Assembly: GCF_051200875.1 (NCBI RefSeq)
Contig: NZ_CP195191.1
Span: forward strand, 124,001-188,000
Reading direction: 5' to 3'
Length of the DNA stretch: 64,000 bases
Source of the DNA: Pseudotabrizicola sp051200875
GTDB taxonomy: Bacteria; Pseudomonadota; Alphaproteobacteria; Rhodobacterales; Rhodobacteraceae
The position numbers and the translations under genes are program-made. This document shows positions 1 through 7,417 of this stretch, one piece after another; the first letter of the stretch is position 1, and each line of letters opens with the position of its first letter. The notes under the pieces were generated by a model. It did not search any database. It was not told where the DNA came from and saw nothing but the letters and a program-made list of their open reading frames with translations.

Positions 1-103
1 GTCATCACTTTCACTGCTCGGGCTCCTTTGACTGGATTTGCCTCAAGTTTTGCCTGCAAGGCTACAGAAAGGCGGAATAAAATGCCAGTCTTGGGTGACG
101 CGA

Positions 104-1393
104 TCAGTTTACGAGGCGCAACTGTTGCCGAGGTGCCGCGTTTCCAGAGACCAAAGCATCATAAGGGTCTTCGGCGGCCAGCATCATATCTACAACCTGT
201 CGTAGCAATTCGCGCCGACCACGCGAACTGTAGAAGCCGCCGGTGATTTGGCTGGTTTCCAGCAGGTAGTGGCGATAATCGCGATAAGCCCGGCTGTCTG
301 GGCGATTTGGTCGCGCGAAGAATTCGGTCAAAGGCTGAACCGAGACGAATTCCGGCTTTGCATACACCGCCGCGCCAAAACATTTCAGGGCCATTCCGCG
401 CCAAAGCACCTGCTGCGCAGCGGTCGAATTCACGGTTACCGCGCTTCGGGCGTGGTTCAAAAGCTGGGCCAGCTTCCCGCCACGGACAAAGTGAACGCGG
501 CCTTCGACACCATGTTCGCGGGCAAGACGGCGAATGTCCCGGGAAATCGGGGCGCGGCCATCCTCCAGCGGATGGGCCTTGAAAACCAGATGGTGATGAG
601 GTGGTGCGCCCTTGGCAAAGCCTTCCATCACAACGGCCAAGAATTCGCCCATCGTGGAAAAGGGTGAATGCATCTGAAAGCTGGCATCATGTTCCAGTTG
701 CAGCAGGACCAGATGATAGGGGAAGCCGCCGTGTCGAATGCGAAATTCGGCAATCATGCGTTCCCAGCGGTGGAAGGGCAGCAGCATCAGACGCTTGATA
801 TAAAGCAGGAATTCCTGACGGACCGTCAGTTTGCGATGGGGGCGGAAATTGCGGTAATCCCAAAAGCCGATCATGACGAAGAAATGATAAAGCGCGCCCC
901 AGAAGATGTGTTGGCGCATATCGCCCCAACGGGCCGGGGCTTCAGGCTGGTCAATCTCGGCCTTGTCGAGCGCGGCCTGCATCTGGCTGACGGACATGTT
1001 CATCAACCGAGAATGTCCATTAGACCCGTTCCGTTCATAGGTCACCCAATGTGGGCGGAGATAGCCTTCCTCAAAGACATGGATCGTAATCCCGGCAGCC
1101 CGCGCGTCAGCAACAGCCTGAGCATGGATCGGCCTTGTGTCGCCATAAAGTACGAGGTCGGTGATGGCCTTTTCGTTGAAAACGGCGTTGACATAGGCGG
1201 GCCAGTCTTCGGGTTTGCCCTTGTAAGGCAGATAGGTCTCCTCGCTGGGCCACATCGCCCGATCCCCGCGGTTAAACCCGATGCGCCAGACCTCTGCTTC
1301 CGCCGTTTGCAGCATAAGGCCCAAACGATGGAAGAAGGGCCCGTGAGGCCCTTGCAGAAACAGAAAACGGCGGTTCTTCCCAGTGATCGTCAT
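104..1393 (-). CDS. Capsule polysaccharide biosynthesis/export protein, KpsS-like
   Basis: A 429-residue protein resembling the Capsule_synth (KpsS/KpsC) family. These cytoplasmic glycosyltransferase-fold proteins build the Kdo linker or the lipid-anchored end of exported capsule polysaccharide. Family-like features are the N-terminal FLFLQGPHGPFFHRLG segment, the EEGYLRPHWVTYE stretch near residue 110, and FKAHPLEDGR followed by a VNSTAAQQVLWRG segment in the C-terminal half. The start is an ATG at 1391-1393. No other capsule gene lies in the window, so the gene stands alone, divergent from ribE with about 175 bases between them. A role in polysaccharide synthesis is inferred from family; the actual polymer is unknown. 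Confidence 0.8.
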   Translation of the reverse strand: MTITGKNRRFLFLQGPHGPFFHRLGLMLQTAEAEVWRIGFNRGDRAMWPSEETYLPYKGKPEDWPAYVNAVFNEKAITDLVLYGDTRPIHAQAVADARAAGITIHVFEEGYLRPHWVTYERNGSNGHSRLMNMSVSQMQAALDKAEIDQPEAPARWGDMRQHIFWGALYHFFVMIGFWDYRNFRPHRKLTVRQEFLLYIKRLMLLPFHRWERMIAEFRIRHGGFPYHLVLLQLEHDASFQMHSPFSTMGEFLAVVMEGFAKGAPPHHHLVFKAHPLEDGRAPISRDIRRLAREHGVEGRVHFVRGGKLAQLLNHARSAVTVNSTAAQQVLWRGMALKCFGAAVYAKPEFVSVQPLTEFFARPNRPDSRAYRDYRHYLLETSQITGGFYSSRGRRELLRQVVDMMLAAEDPYDALVSGNAAPRQQLRLVN

Positions 1394-1568
1394 AGTGCCT
1401 TTTCCCGGCAGCCCGTCCCGGCGTCAATGGTGAGGCTGTGTTGGGATAAAGAATAGAGCCAAACCGCGGCGATTTTTGGGCAAGCAGCAAAGCGGAGTTG
1501 TCGTAGATCCCGCGTGATCTTGCGTAATGGGGAAGGCCAAGTTACCTCTGGGCCAAAGGAGAGGTCCA

Positions 1569-2165
1569 ATGTTTACAGGCATCGTCACCGACATCGGCGA
1601 AATCTTGGAAACCGAACAGAAAGGCGACCTGCGCGCCCGGATCGGAACGGACTATGACGTGGCCGGGATCGACATTGGGGCGTCCATTGCGTCCGACGGC
1701 GTTTGCCTGACCGTGATCGCGACCGGAACGGCGCCAAGAAACTGGTATGACGTTCAAATTTCGGCGGAAACGGTTTCGAAAACCAACCTTGCCACTTGGA
1801 CGCCCGGCAAGCGGGTCAATCTGGAACGCGCGCTGAAAGTGGGCGATGAATTGGGCGGCCATATCGTTTCCGGCCATGTCGACGGGGTTGCAACCGTGGT
1901 CAAAGTTCGGCCCGAGGGCGATAGCCTTAGGGTCACCTTCCGTGCGCCGACGGATTTGGCAAAATTCATTGCCCCGAAAGGGTCCGTTGCGTTGAACGGC
2001 ACCTCTTTGACCGTTAATGAAGTCGAGGGCTGCGATTTCGGGATCAATTTCATCCCGCACACTCAGCAGGCGACGACATGGGGCGGGGTGAAAGAAGGCG
2101 ATCTGGCCAATCTCGAGGTGGATACGATGGCGCGCTATGTGGCGCGGCTTCGGGATTGGGCCTGA
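1569..2165 (+). CDS. ribE: Riboflavin synthase, alpha subunit
   Basis: A 198-residue enzyme that dismutates two 6,7-dimethyl-8-ribityllumazine molecules into riboflavin and the pyrimidinedione substrate of RibH. The protein opens with the hallmark MFTGIV and shows the two-barrel internal repeat: SDGVCLTV at about residue 42 in the first half and NGTSLTVN in the second. GGHIVSGHVDG (about 96-106) begins the second barrel. The open frame extends 42 bases further upstream, but the ATG at 1569 sits behind AAAGGAGAGG and gives the canonical N-terminus. It heads a run of riboflavin genes (ribB, ribH) interrupted by one hypothetical gene. ribD is not in the window. Confidence 0.97.
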   Translation: MFTGIVTDIGEILETEQKGDLRARIGTDYDVAGIDIGASIASDGVCLTVIATGTAPRNWYDVQISAETVSKTNLATWTPGKRVNLERALKVGDELGGHIVSGHVDGVATVVKVRPEGDSLRVTFRAPTDLAKFIAPKGSVALNGTSLTVNEVEGCDFGINFIPHTQQATTWGGVKEGDLANLEVDTMARYVARLRDWA

Positions 2166-2169
2166 ACCT

Positions 2170-2739
2170 ATGACTGGCGCAGGCATCGGGCATAACGGCG
2201 GACCCGAGATGACCGGCCTTTCTTGGCGCAGTCATTGCTGGAAATTGGCACGGGCCCGTCTGCTGCCGACGCTGCCGATTGAAGTGGTGCGCTTGCGCGT
2301 CCGTCGGGCGGCCGAGCTTGGTCTGGACTACAAGACTTATGCCGGCATTCGCGCAAGCACCGGCCATGACCTCGTGGCCTTTCTCTTTTCCTCCAACGCC
2401 TTGCGCGTCTTGCGCAAAGCGCAGCTCCTGCCGGTTGACCGTGCCTCCAAGCTTTCGACCATTCAGGCTGGTTGCATCGGGCTGGCGTCGCGTCCCCTCA
2501 CACCAGCTGATCTGGCCCTAGCTGCACCCATTCTGAGCGAGGTTTTTGCCGCACCAAACCACCTCTCCTCCTTTGCTGAGGCGAGGAGAGCTTTGCGTCA
2601 GGCCGTCGGACGGCGCCCCAGCGATACGGTTGTCTTGGTTGGAGATCATTCGCTAGAGGCCGAATGGTGCGCGGCTGGCCGCTTGGCAGGCTATCTGTCG
2701 GCTGACCGCTACTTCGGCGCAGAGGCCAAAATCCTTTAA
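2170..2739 (+). CDS. Conserved hypothetical protein with GIGHNGGP motif
   Basis: A 189-residue protein beginning MTGAGIGHNGGPEM. The GHNGGP motif recurs in unrelated small alphaproteobacterial proteins and has no assigned function that I know. The remainder is alpha-helical and rich in Ala, Leu and Arg, with no signal peptide or membrane segment. The segment LDYKTYAGIRASTGHDLVAF looks like a conserved core. The ATG at 2170 lies 5 bases after the ribE stop; an in-frame ATG at 2137 would overlap ribE. Placement inside the riboflavin run suggests co-transcription with ribE but does not show a riboflavin role. I do not recognise a catalytic motif. Confidence 0.7.
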   Translation: MTGAGIGHNGGPEMTGLSWRSHCWKLARARLLPTLPIEVVRLRVRRAAELGLDYKTYAGIRASTGHDLVAFLFSSNALRVLRKAQLLPVDRASKLSTIQAGCIGLASRPLTPADLALAAPILSEVFAAPNHLSSFAEARRALRQAVGRRPSDTVVLVGDHSLEAEWCAAGRLAGYLSADRYFGAEAKIL

Positions 2740-2771
2740 AAGGATTTTGCAATTTTCTTTGAAGAAAATTG
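2728..2771. repeat. Two adjacent perfect inverted repeats
   Basis: Two palindromes lie one base apart at the 3' end of the hypothetical gene. The first has arms AAAATCCTT (2728-2736) and AAGGATTTT (2740-2748), and its 3-base centre is the stop codon TAA. The second has arms CAATTTTCTT (2750-2759) and AAGAAAATTG (2762-2771) around TG. Both arms are perfect. Neither is followed by a clear T-run, so this could be a weak bidirectional terminator, an mRNA 3' stabiliser, or a dispersed palindromic repeat. The AT-rich composition contrasts with the surrounding GC-rich sequence. Confidence 0.6.
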
Positions 2772-2923
2772 GTTGCCTTTTGCAGCCGCTGTCCTGTTTT
2801 CAGGAAAAATCCAGTGACGTGACGCTCTGCACATCTGCTGTGCCGCCCTTGCATCTGGCTTTTGGTCACGCAAGGCGCTAGAGGTCACGCCGAGCTTACA
2901 GGAACGCCTGCCGGGAATCCCAC

Positions 2924-4027
2924 ATGACCGACGCAAAGACCGACTACTCTGCTGCCATTTCTTCGATCGAAGAAATCATCGACGATGCCCGCAATGGGCG
3001 CATGTTTATTCTGGTCGATCACGAAGACCGGGAGAACGAGGGGGATCTGGTGATCCCGGCTCAGATGTGCACGCCGCAAGCGGTGAACTTCATGGCGATG
3101 CACGGGCGCGGCCTGATTTGTCTGGCGCTTCCTGCGGCACGGATTGATGCGCTTGGTCTGCCTTTGATGAGCCCCAAGAATTCCAGCCGTCACGAAACTG
3201 CTTTCACGCTGTCGATTGAAGCGCGTGAAGGTGTATCGACGGGTATTTCGGCCGCTGACCGCGCCCGCACCATCAGCGTCGCGATTGATCCGACGAAGGG
3301 CGGCGCCGATATCGCCACGCCGGGCCATGTGTTCCCGCTGCGCGCGCGCGACGGCGGTGTTCTGGTCCGTGCAGGTCATACCGAAGCTGCTGTCGATGTC
3401 AGCCGTCTGGCGGGTCTGAACCCGTCGGGCGTGATCTGCGAGATCATGAATGAAGATGGAACAATGGCCCGACTGCCGGACCTGATCTCCTTTGCCCAAA
3501 AGCACGGTCTGAAGATCGGTACGATTTCTGACCTGATCGCCTATCGCCGTCGTCACGACAATCTGGTCAAGGTCACGGCCGAACGCACCATTACTTCGGA
3601 ATTCGGCGGTGATTGGCAAATGCGGATCTACACCGACATGACCGAAGGGGCCGAGCATGTTGTGCTGATCAAGGGCGACATCAGCTCGCCGGGGCCAGTT
3701 CTGACGCGCATGCACACACTTGACCCGCTGATGGATGTGGTGGGCCTTGGCCCGACCGGGCGAACAGCGGAATTCGGCGATGCGATGAAACTGATCGCGC
3801 GCGAAGGCCGTGGTGTTCTGGTTCTGTTGCGCGACCTGCACATGAAACTTGCCGATGACAGCGATGTGTCGCCGCAGACGCTTCGCCAATACGGTCTGGG
3901 TGCCCAGATCCTCGTGTCTCTGGGTCTGCACGAGCTCGTGCTTTTGACCAACTCGCCAAAGCCAAAGGTCGTGGGCCTTGATGCCTATGGTCTGTCGATC
4001 ACCGGTACGCGACGCATCACGGAGTAA
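2924..4027 (+). CDS. ribB: 3,4-dihydroxy-2-butanone-4-phosphate synthase with degenerate GTP cyclohydrolase II domain (RibBX-type)
   Basis: A 367-residue two-domain protein. The N-terminal ~205 residues are DHBP synthase, which makes the four-carbon unit of riboflavin from ribulose 5-phosphate. The DHEDRENEGDLVIPA active-site loop is intact, as is RAGHTEAAVDVSRLAGL. The C-terminal ~160 residues align with GTP cyclohydrolase II, but the zinc cysteines are gone: where active enzymes have ECLTGD and RCDCG, this one reads HTLDPL and LGPTGRT. The domain is therefore very unlikely to hydrolyse GTP. This matches the RibBX class known in Proteobacteria. A separate ribA must exist elsewhere. ribH follows after 3 bases. 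I see no FMN riboswitch in the leader. Confidence 0.92.
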   Translation: MTDAKTDYSAAISSIEEIIDDARNGRMFILVDHEDRENEGDLVIPAQMCTPQAVNFMAMHGRGLICLALPAARIDALGLPLMSPKNSSRHETAFTLSIEAREGVSTGISAADRARTISVAIDPTKGGADIATPGHVFPLRARDGGVLVRAGHTEAAVDVSRLAGLNPSGVICEIMNEDGTMARLPDLISFAQKHGLKIGTISDLIAYRRRHDNLVKVTAERTITSEFGGDWQMRIYTDMTEGAEHVVLIKGDISSPGPVLTRMHTLDPLMDVVGLGPTGRTAEFGDAMKLIAREGRGVLVLLRDLHMKLADDSDVSPQTLRQYGLGAQILVSLGLHELVLLTNSPKPKVVGLDAYGLSITGTRRITE

Positions 4028-4030
4028 GCC

Positions 4031-4531
4031 ATGGCCACTGCTGAGACACATTACACGCTCCCTCTGCCGGTCTTTGATAAGCCAGTCAGATTGCTGATCG
4101 TCGTCGCCCCCTATTACAAGGACATCGCCGACAATATGGTGGCAGGCGCGCGGGCGACGGCTGCGGCCTGCGGGGCCGAGGTCGACCTGATCGAAGTGCC
4201 CGGCGCTTTGGAAGTTCCCACCGCCATTGCGATGGCCGAACGGCTGGCTGATTACGATGGCTATGTCGCCATTGGCTGTGTCATCCGCGGGGAAACCACG
4301 CATTACGACACGGTCTGCAACGACAGTTCGCGCGGGATCACCCTCCTTGGGCTGCAAGGCGCCTGCATTGGCAATGGCATTCTGACGGTCGAAAACCGCA
4401 AGCAAGCCGAAGTCCGAGCCGACCCGAATGGCCAGAACAAGGGCGGCGGCGCAGCCGCTGCGGCCTTGCACCTGATCGCGCTTTCGCGCAAATGGGCCGC
4501 CCAGACCAAGGGAATCGGATTCAAGGCATGA
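4031..4531 (+). CDS. ribH: 6,7-dimethyl-8-ribityllumazine synthase
   Basis: A 166-residue lumazine synthase that condenses the RibB product with the ribitylamino-pyrimidinedione, the penultimate step to riboflavin. Signatures are the VPGALEVPTAI loop, the GCVIRGETTHYDTVCNDSS active-site segment (catalytic His in THYD) and the GILTVEN stretch. The ATG follows the ribB stop by 3 bases, so the genes are probably translationally coupled. The stop overlaps the start of nusB (ATGA), a ribH-nusB junction common in bacteria. Confidence 0.97.
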   Translation: MATAETHYTLPLPVFDKPVRLLIVVAPYYKDIADNMVAGARATAAACGAEVDLIEVPGALEVPTAIAMAERLADYDGYVAIGCVIRGETTHYDTVCNDSSRGITLLGLQGACIGNGILTVENRKQAEVRADPNGQNKGGGAAAAALHLIALSRKWAAQTKGIGFKA

Positions 4532-5007
4532 CCTCGGGTAAGCCCACGCGCGACGAAAAGAAACAAATGCGCTCAGCCGCACGGCTTTACGCTGTGCAGG
4601 CCCTGTTTCAGATGGAAACGTCCGGGCAGACGATCAACGCGATCTGCCGCGAATTCGAAGTGCACCGTTTTGGCGCTACTTACGAAGAGATCGGGGAATT
4701 TGTCGAAGGGGATGCAGAGCATTTTCGGGCGCTTGTCGATCATGCCGTGAACTATCAGGCCCTGATTGACCAGATGACGGACCGGGCCTTGGTTGCGGCC
4801 TGGCCGATTGACCGGATTGATCCGGTGATCCGCGCATTGTTCCGCGCTGCCGGGGCTGAACTGACGCAGATGGATACCCCGCCAAAAGTCACGATCACCG
4901 AATTCGTAGATGTGGCCAAGGCGTTCTTCCCGGGCGGCAAAGAATCGAAATTTGTCAACGCTGTGCTTGATCACATGGCGCGCGAGGCCAAGCCTTCTGC
5001 TTTTTGA
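4528..5007 (+). CDS. nusB: Transcription antitermination factor NusB
   Basis: A 159-residue all-helical RNA-binding protein that binds boxA of rRNA leaders together with NusE (S10). The N-terminal segment RSAARLYAVQALFQMETSG is the NusB signature. The C-terminal part (IDPVIRALFRAAGAEL, then KAFFPGGKESKFVNAVLDHMA) matches the second half of the fold. The ATG at 4528 shares the ATGA overlap with the ribH stop. The frame is open further upstream, but that would extend deep into ribH. The next gene begins about 40 bases downstream. Confidence 0.95.
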   Translation: MTSGKPTRDEKKQMRSAARLYAVQALFQMETSGQTINAICREFEVHRFGATYEEIGEFVEGDAEHFRALVDHAVNYQALIDQMTDRALVAAWPIDRIDPVIRALFRAAGAELTQMDTPPKVTITEFVDVAKAFFPGGKESKFVNAVLDHMAREAKPSAF

Positions 5008-5046
5008 TGCGTCATAGCGATATGATCGTGTGAAAAGGAGTTGTCT

Positions 5047-5439
5047 GTGTCCCGCAAAATCGCTGTTGCCTTAGTCGTCGCTATCCTTGCCAACTTGCCA
5101 GTCTCTGGCTTTGCACAGACCGACGAAACCCTCTGGAAGCTGATCGAACTCGATGGAAAGGCCTTTGCAGCCGAGGCGCAACTGACCCTTCCACAGGGAG
5201 GGCTGATCCGGGGGCGAGGCCCGTGCAACAGCTTTTTCGCATCTGTTGAGGGCGATCTGCCGGCTTTGGTGATCGGCCCTGTGGCCTCGACCAAAATGGC
5301 CTGCCCTGATCTGGGTCTGGAAAGCCAGTTCTTTGCAGCCCTTTCTGAAACCGTCTGGGCAGAACGAACTAGGGACGAAGCGTTGATCCTTGGTGATGCG
5401 AAAAGCCCGCGGATGGTTTTCGTCCGGATTTCTCAGTAA
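5047..5439 (+). CDS. Secreted META (HslJ-like) domain protein
   Basis: About 130 residues, starting with a Sec signal peptide (RKIAVALVVAILANLPVSGFA, cleavage probably before QTDET). One META/HslJ-like domain follows. The family pattern is present: W-x-L-x-x-L-x-G near the start, GRGPCNSFF in the middle, and KMACPDLGLESQFFAAL, where the two cysteines may pair. Such proteins are periplasmic or surface exposed and of uncertain function. A GTG at 5047 is chosen because AAAAGGAG (5033-5040) lies 6 bases upstream. A TTG at 5041 would directly abut that Shine-Dalgarno sequence. No lipobox cysteine is seen. Confidence 0.75.
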   Translation: MSRKIAVALVVAILANLPVSGFAQTDETLWKLIELDGKAFAAEAQLTLPQGGLIRGRGPCNSFFASVEGDLPALVIGPVASTKMACPDLGLESQFFAALSETVWAERTRDEALILGDAKSPRMVFVRISQ

Positions 5440-5538
5440 ATCTCAGCCGCAAATGGCGGGATTTTGCAGCTGCGGCAGAATGGGCCTTTTCCTTTGCTGC
5501 AACTGCGTTACATTTTTGTGACGCAGAGGGGAATCGCC

Positions 5539-5865
5539 ATGCCAAAGCTCGTCCGTCTTTACATCGTGAATGTCGCCATCGGATTTGCGATTTCCGCGGC
5601 GTTTGTTGTGGCCTTGGTCGCGCTGGATGTAGCAGGGCTGCGCCATCTGATCCTTGGAACGGATATGGGCCCATTGGCCGCCCTGATGATTTTCATGTTT
5701 CAGGGCGTTGTCTTTGCGGGCGTTCAATTCGCCATTGCCGTGATGCGGATGGCCGAAGACGACGATCACGGTCCGCGCGGCGGCCTGAGCCAACATGGTG
5801 ATCTGGTTCCGGTCAAGGTCGCACAGCACTCGGCGCATTCGATGCGTCGCAACATCCGGCGCTAA
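5539..5865 (+). CDS. Small conserved inner-membrane protein
   Basis: A 108-residue protein with two predicted membrane segments: about residues 7-32 (IVNVAIGFAISAAFVVALVAL) and about 45-72 (GPLAALMIFMFQGVVFAGVQF). A polar, His- and Arg-rich C-terminal tail ends in RRNIRR. No catalytic motif is visible. The ATG at 5539 follows GAGGGGAATCGCC, and earlier in-frame starts would lengthen the protein into a non-membrane leader. It resembles small hypothetical membrane proteins common in Rhodobacteraceae. The gene lies between the META-domain gene and a terminator that serves the opposite strand. Confidence 0.65.
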   Translation: MPKLVRLYIVNVAIGFAISAAFVVALVALDVAGLRHLILGTDMGPLAALMIFMFQGVVFAGVQFAIAVMRMAEDDDHGPRGGLSQHGDLVPVKVAQHSAHSMRRNIRR

Positions 5866-5910
5866 GGCTTTCGCCCGTCTGGGCGGTCCAAGCCCGCAGG
5901 CTTCATTCAC

Positions 5911-5943
5911 ATAAAAAACAAAGCGCAGGCGAACCTGCGCTTT
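5911..5943 (-). terminator. Rho-independent terminator
   Basis: A perfect 10-bp stem, AAAGCGCAGG (5920-5929) and CCTGCGCTTT (5934-5943), with a 4-base loop that reads TTCG on the minus strand. On the minus strand the stem is followed by GTTTTTTAT, a proper T-run. The plus strand has only an interrupted T stretch. It would end the secreted-protein transcript or the candidate small RNA, and may act weakly on the plus strand too. Confidence 0.85.
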
Positions 5944-6068
5944 TGTCTTTTGTGGTCTTGGGTGGCGGGCCCGCAGCAATCGTGGGCGACATTGTTTTCC
6001 CGAGAGCCAGAGGTCTCAGGTGGGCGCCAGGTAGCAGGACCAGGATCCTGCCAGAGCCAGCCCCCGTT
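5911..6068 (-). ncRNA. Candidate small structured RNA
   Basis: A 300-base non-coding gap holds the parts expected of a small-RNA gene on the minus strand. There is a promoter-like pair (TTGGGA, 17 bases, GATAAG), about 160 bases that fold, and a strong terminator with a T-run. Within the body, GCAGGA/TCCTGC (6034-6051) and a GAGACC/GG(C)TCTC hairpin (about 6001-6016) are visible. A 5' GGGGGC can also pair with a distal GCCACCC across one bulge. Length and a long bulged-hairpin shape would suit a 6S-like RNA. I could not match the primary sequence to any family, and SRP RNA and RNase P signature motifs are absent. Boundaries are inferred. Confidence 0.33.
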
Positions 6069-6074
6069 CGCTTG

Positions 6075-6103
6075 CTTATCGGCCACTGGAAAAGGTGTCC
6101 CAA
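6075..6103 (-). promoter_or_regulatory. Sigma-70-like promoter for the candidate small RNA
   Basis: On the minus strand TTGGGA (6098-6103) is separated by exactly 17 bases from GATAAG (6075-6080). Each hexamer matches consensus at 4 of 6 positions, and the predicted transcription start is near 6068. It sits downstream of the stop of the secreted-protein gene and ahead of a structured region ending in a terminator. The match is modest, and position is the main support. Confidence 0.35.
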
Positions 6104-6166
6104 CACGCAAAGAGCAGCACCCGCCGTCACACAAAATAGGCGCGGCAGGGGCAGGGGACAAGGGGC

Positions 6167-6844
6167 TTAGTCGCCCGTCTTGCGAACCATGCTGGTGACG
6201 GACCAGCGACAGACGCCTTCTTCGTTGCGTCCTTCGACATCCCAATCCATCCGAAAGCTCCTCGGAGAGAGTAGAACCATCCGTGAGGACGAGGTCAGGC
6301 CTTCAAGACTGTCCCGGCTGGTGACTTCAATTTCCGAAACACGGGTCCATGTCGGGTGCGACGCCTCTGGGTCCGGATTGGCCGCAAGCCATGCCTTTCG
6401 AAAGGTTTCGCCGTCAAACACGCCACCCCAGGTGACACGGGCTGGTTTCTCGCGGTTCAGGTTGCCCGTCAGGATCTGTTGCATCATGGCCGTGCCAGAG
6501 CCACATGAGACGCTGTTGACCTTGGAAGAAGAGGCCCAGACCCCATCTTCGGGCTGCAATTGGCCTGCACAGGAACCGTCGCCACCTGCGGTAATGTCGA
6601 TATCTTCGATCGAAAGCTGAGACCAAGTTCCGGTCCCGTCAAAGATCACGAAGACATAGCCCGTCGTATCCGCTGGTGTATCAAGCCCGAAGGTCACGCT
6701 AAGTTCGTCGTCGGTCAAGGGCGAGGGAGCGCAAGAGCAACCAGCGGCAGAGGTGCAATCGGCCACGGTAACAGCCAAGGCCCCAGAGAAGGACAGGCAA
6801 AGGGGGAGGGAAAACAACAGAGTGCGAAGACAACTGGACGGCAT
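6167..6844 (-). CDS. Secreted Cys-containing hypothetical protein
   Basis: A 225-residue protein with a clear signal peptide (LRTLLFSLPLCLSFSGALA), probably cleaved after ALA near residue 24. The mature part opens with a Cys cluster (DCTSAAGCSCAPSP) and has further Cys in the middle (GSCAGQL, VSCGSG) and near the end (EGVCRWSV), so periplasmic disulfides are likely. The rest looks beta-rich: WSQLSIEDIDITAGG, then SEIEVTSRDSLEGLTSSSR. The ATG at 6842-6844 follows AGGAGC at good spacing. No family is recognised. It is divergent from mmcB across 105 bases. Confidence 0.7.
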   Translation of the reverse strand: MPSSCLRTLLFSLPLCLSFSGALAVTVADCTSAAGCSCAPSPLTDDELSVTFGLDTPADTTGYVFVIFDGTGTWSQLSIEDIDITAGGDGSCAGQLQPEDGVWASSSKVNSVSCGSGTAMMQQILTGNLNREKPARVTWGGVFDGETFRKAWLAANPDPEASHPTWTRVSEIEVTSRDSLEGLTSSSRMVLLSPRSFRMDWDVEGRNEEGVCRWSVTSMVRKTGD

Positions 6845-6923
6845 GCAAAGCTCCTGAAACCAAATGCGAAATCATTGGCCTCTGTCTGGGATTGCGTCAA
6901 GACAGCAGTTTCTCTTGCCGAAT

Positions 6924-6938
6924 GTTTCCTTTTTGTTC
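6924..6938 (+). promoter_or_regulatory. LexA (SOS) box candidate upstream of mmcB
   Basis: The sequence GTTT-N7-GTTC (GTTTCCTTTTTGTTC) differs at one base from the alphaproteobacterial LexA operator GTTC-N7-GTTC. It lies 11 bases ahead of the mmcB start, where a repressor would block transcription. mmcB is an SOS-regulated gene in Caulobacter, which makes the near match more credible. The site is also within reach of the divergent secreted-protein promoter. Confidence 0.55.
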
Positions 6939-6949
6939 ATATTTGTGAA

Positions 6950-7417
6950 ATGGAGCTTTCACCCGATCTCACGCCCAATCTTACCCCCGGCCAGCGTCTT
7001 GCGCGGGGCGTCGCGCGTGCGCTTCGGTCGATGGATTTTGTTACGGTCGAAGAACTGGTGCCAACTCAAGGCCTGCGCGTCGATCTGATGGCTCTTGGCC
7101 CAAAGGGAGAGGTCTGGATCATCGAATGCAAATCCAGCCGCGCCGATTTCATGTCAGACCAGAAATGGCAGGGCTATCTGGAATGGAGCGACCGCTTTTT
7201 CTGGGCTGTCGATTCCGATTTCCCGACCGAGCTTCTCCCCCAAGAGCACGGTCTAATTCTTGCCGATGCCTATGACGCCGAAATTGTCCGGATGTCGCCT
7301 GAAACGCCGCTGGCTGCGGCTCGGCGCAAGGTGATGGTGCAGAAATTCGCCCGCCACGCCGCCAGCCGGTTACAGGTGTTGCGCGATCCCGCGGCGCAGA
7401 TCAGCGCTTGGGCTTAG
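6950..7417 (+). CDS. mmcB: MmcB family DNA repair protein
   Basis: A 155-residue MmcB-like protein, a family implicated in mitomycin C/DNA-damage resistance in alphaproteobacteria. A PD-(D/E)XK-type nuclease core is visible: LRVDLMALGPKGEVWIIECKSS gives the Asp and the Glu-x-Lys pair, followed by DFMSDQKWQGYLEWSDRFFWAV. The ATG at 6950 is chosen because it gives the family's usual N-terminus (ELSPDLTPNLTPGQRLARGV). The frame is open much further upstream but crosses the promoter region. The 3' end overlaps the convergent DUF6324 gene by 17 bases. LexA control is suggested by the box at 6924. Confidence 0.85.
   Translation: MELSPDLTPNLTPGQRLARGVARALRSMDFVTVEELVPTQGLRVDLMALGPKGEVWIIECKSSRADFMSDQKWQGYLEWSDRFFWAVDSDFPTELLPQEHGLILADAYDAEIVRMSPETPLAAARRKVMVQKFARHAASRLQVLRDPAAQISAWA

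Noticed and set aside
2740..2923. FMN riboswitch ahead of ribB
   Set aside because: The conserved FMN-element segments are not present in the 184-base leader.
2885..4582. Long minus-strand open frame opposite ribB-ribH
   Set aside because: It is antisense to well-supported riboflavin genes, with Arg/His-rich composition typical of shadow frames.
6000..6135. Fragments like a cobalamin riboswitch (GCCACTGG followed by AAGGTG)
   Set aside because: The conserved B12 box and the remaining core elements are absent or out of order, and no cobalamin gene lies downstream.
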